Source: Imperialibacter sp. EC-SDR9 (lineage in GTDB: Bacteria; Bacteroidota; Bacteroidia; Cytophagales; Cyclobacteriaceae). From it: 64,000 nucleotides of DNA. Positions 62,778-64,000 of the stretch are shown here, piece after piece. The notes under the pieces are model-generated. The model was not told the origin of the DNA, ran no database searches, and saw nothing but the letters and a program-made list of their open reading frames with translations. The stretch lies in assembly GCF_902498805.1 (NCBI RefSeq), contig NZ_LR701584.1, positions 124,001-188,000 of the forward strand, given 5' to 3'. Position 1 is the stretch's first letter, and each line of letters starts with the position of its first letter. The translations under genes were made by a program, and so were the position numbers.

Positions 62778-64000
62778 CTACTCGTTCCTCAAAGTCTCAG
62801 CCGGGTTCGTTCGGGCAGCTCTCACAGTTTGAGAGCCCACGGCCAGCGCAGCAATGCCAAAAACAACCAGAACACCTCCAAACAACTCCAGGAAGCCAAA
62901 GGTCGCTTTGTAGGCAAGGTCGTTAAATACTATCTGATTGAAGAAATACCAGGTAGCAGGCACCGCAATAGCGGCAGAAATAAGCAAAAGGAAGATAAAT
63001 CCTCTGCCAAGCAGGAACACCAGCGCCTGTTCAGATGCACCAAGCACTTTTCTTATGCTAATCTCTTTCAACCTTGTTTCCGTTGTGAACACCACCATTC
63101 CCAGCAAACCCAGCGAAGCGATGGAGATAGCAAGAAAAGCCAAAAAGCCAATGATCTTTACCATTACAAGGTACTCCTCATACGATTTCTGAATCCTGTC
63201 GTCGTAAAACTCCGCCTCAAAAGGATGGATGGCGTCCAGCTCATCCCATTTACTTTCTATTTTCTCCATTGTGCCGGGAATGTCGGACGATGAAATCAGC
63301 GCATTGATCACATAGTATTGATCTGCTTTGTAGCGATAGGCAAATTCTTTGATTGGAGAATCTATTTTACCATAGTGAAAGTCCTTTACCACGCCAACTA
63401 TCTTCACATCCTTGTCATCTACCTTTAACGTCTCCCCAATAGCATCCAGCGGCTCACCAATATTGAACCGTTTAAGAAGCTTTTCATTCACGATGATCTG
63501 ACTTTCGGCGGAACTATCAGACTGCGAGATGAAGTTGCGCCCTGCTATAAGCTCCAAACCATGAATTGGGATGTAGTTTTCGTCAATACCATTGTAGTTT
63601 ATATTGGTAGAATCCAGAGGGTCTTTGTACTTCGCTGTCGTTCCCCAATAACTTCCAACACTTGTAACAAGCGTTGATGCCGACATGTCCGTGATTTCTG
63701 GAATTTCAGATAATGCGGTTTTCACTTTTTCGACGTCATTACCTAACAGATCTATATTGAGGATGTTATCCGTTTTATACCCAAGGTCAAAGTTGACGGC
63801 GAAATCGTATTGCTTGTAGGCCATGGTAGCACCGATAATAAAAGCAAGAGACAACGTGTACTGAAAAACGATAAGCACCTTACGGAAAGTGACGTTGCCA
63901 AACAGCTTCAGAGATGAAACATTTTTCAGCACCTTATGCACGCTGATTCGGGAAAAAAACAGCGCTGGAAAGAATCCTGCTAAAACTCCCGTTACAACTG
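62778..64000 (-). CDS. MacB/FtsX-type ABC permease, N-terminus beyond window
   Basis: The frame is open to the right edge: residues such as GVLAGFFPALFFSRIS precede the GTG at 63941, so that GTG is internal and the gene continues past 64000. Visible parts are a TM helix (VLIVFQYTLSLAFIIGA), a MacB-like periplasmic core and a C-terminal FtsX block with TETRLKEISIRKVLGAS, ending RTNPAETLRNE. It is the same family as the permeases at 17441-22839 and may likewise have a doubled core-FtsX layout. No ATPase gene is visible. Confidence 0.9.
   Translation of the reverse strand, partial: VVTGVLAGFFPALFFSRISVHKVLKNVSSLKLFGNVTFRKVLIVFQYTLSLAFIIGATMAYKQYDFAVNFDLGYKTDNILNIDLLGNDVEKVKTALSEIPEITDMSASTLVTSVGSYWGTTAKYKDPLDSTNINYNGIDENYIPIHGLELIAGRNFISQSDSSAESQIIVNEKLLKRFNIGEPLDAIGETLKVDDKDVKIVGVVKDFHYGKIDSPIKEFAYRYKADQYYVINALISSSDIPGTMEKIESKWDELDAIHPFEAEFYDDRIQKSYEEYLVMVKIIGFLAFLAISIASLGLLGMVVFTTETRLKEISIRKVLGASEQALVFLLGRGFIFLLLISAAIAVPATWYFFNQIVFNDLAYKATFGFLELFGGVLVVFGIAALAVGSQTVRAARTNPAETLRNE

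Noticed and set aside
63939-63941. GTG as start of the right-edge permease
   Set aside because: The frame stays open upstream to the edge and encodes a typical FtsX-family membrane segment.
1-64000. CRISPR arrays, tRNA, rRNA, prophage or IS elements
   Set aside because: Looked for spaced direct repeats, tRNA-like T-loops and transposase or integrase motifs; none found by eye. A covariance or profile search could still reveal a small RNA.

Overview
The window is from a Bacteroidota genome, most likely the order Cytophagales. The evidence is a SusC/SusD pair, an IPExxxVDY-family protein beside pyruvate kinase, MacB-type permeases with the Bacteroidota prefix domain, PorV-like and helix-hairpin-helix outer membrane proteins, Tat-type lipoprotein leaders, and promoters of the TTTG/TAnnTTTG type instead of the E. 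coli type. Genus and species cannot be fixed from the sequence alone. The window is chromosomal. I see no transposase, integrase, phage gene, CRISPR array, rRNA or tRNA. Both ends cut genes.

Layout. 1-7.2 kb (minus): a MoxR-type operon reading DUF4159, MoxR ATPase, DUF58, BatA-like membrane protein, DUF4175-like membrane protein, and a further membrane protein that leaves the left edge; the last four are joined by overlaps or short gaps. 7.3-12.0 kb (minus): TldD, TldD paralogue, TldE-like protein; the two TldDs carry twin-arginine leaders and the TldE does not. 12.5-16.8 kb (plus): an eight-TM, six-PAS histidine kinase followed by a CheY-like receiver. 17.1-22.8 kb (plus): a PadR regulator and two large MacB/FtsX-type permeases, then an MBL-fold hydrolase with its own well-matched Bacteroidota promoter. 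24.1-26.8 kb (minus): a secreted FG-GAP propeller protein and a PHP-domain lipoprotein. 27.2-29.0 kb (plus): a PAS protein with a histidine-kinase phosphoacceptor helix but no ATPase domain, and an unknown secreted protein. 29.0-31.3 kb (minus): a GMC oxidoreductase with its small gluconate-dehydrogenase subunit-3-like partner.

31.9-35.4 kb (plus): circularly permuted ATP-grasp, alpha-E and transglutaminase-like genes, a conserved trio thought to make or modify peptides, product unknown. 35.4-37.4 kb holds a lone intradiol dioxygenase and an unknown 202-residue protein set among dispersed intergenic repeats. 37.4-40.1 kb (minus): a DinB-like secreted protein, then pyruvate kinase and IPExxxVDY protein. 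40.6-45 kb (plus): housekeeping acpP-fabF-rnc and nadE. 45.1-45.8 kb: a PIN-domain toxin-antitoxin pair with a perfect inverted repeat just upstream. 45.8-53.5 kb: GH13 enzyme, yidD, a BamA/TamA-like surface protein, a MORN-repeat protein, two outer membrane proteins and a receiver protein. 53.6-55.6 kb: nitroreductase, AraC-type regulator, DUF6265 protein. 55.65-61.6 kb (minus): susC-susD-lipoprotein operon. The right end has a NarL-type regulator and the C-terminal half of another MacB-type permease.

No single locus is clearly a new system. The most open-ended are the ATP-grasp/alpha-E/transglutaminase trio, the compartment mismatch in the TldD/TldD/TldE set, the kinase-like protein without an ATPase domain, and the structured repeat DNA at 34-37.4 kb.
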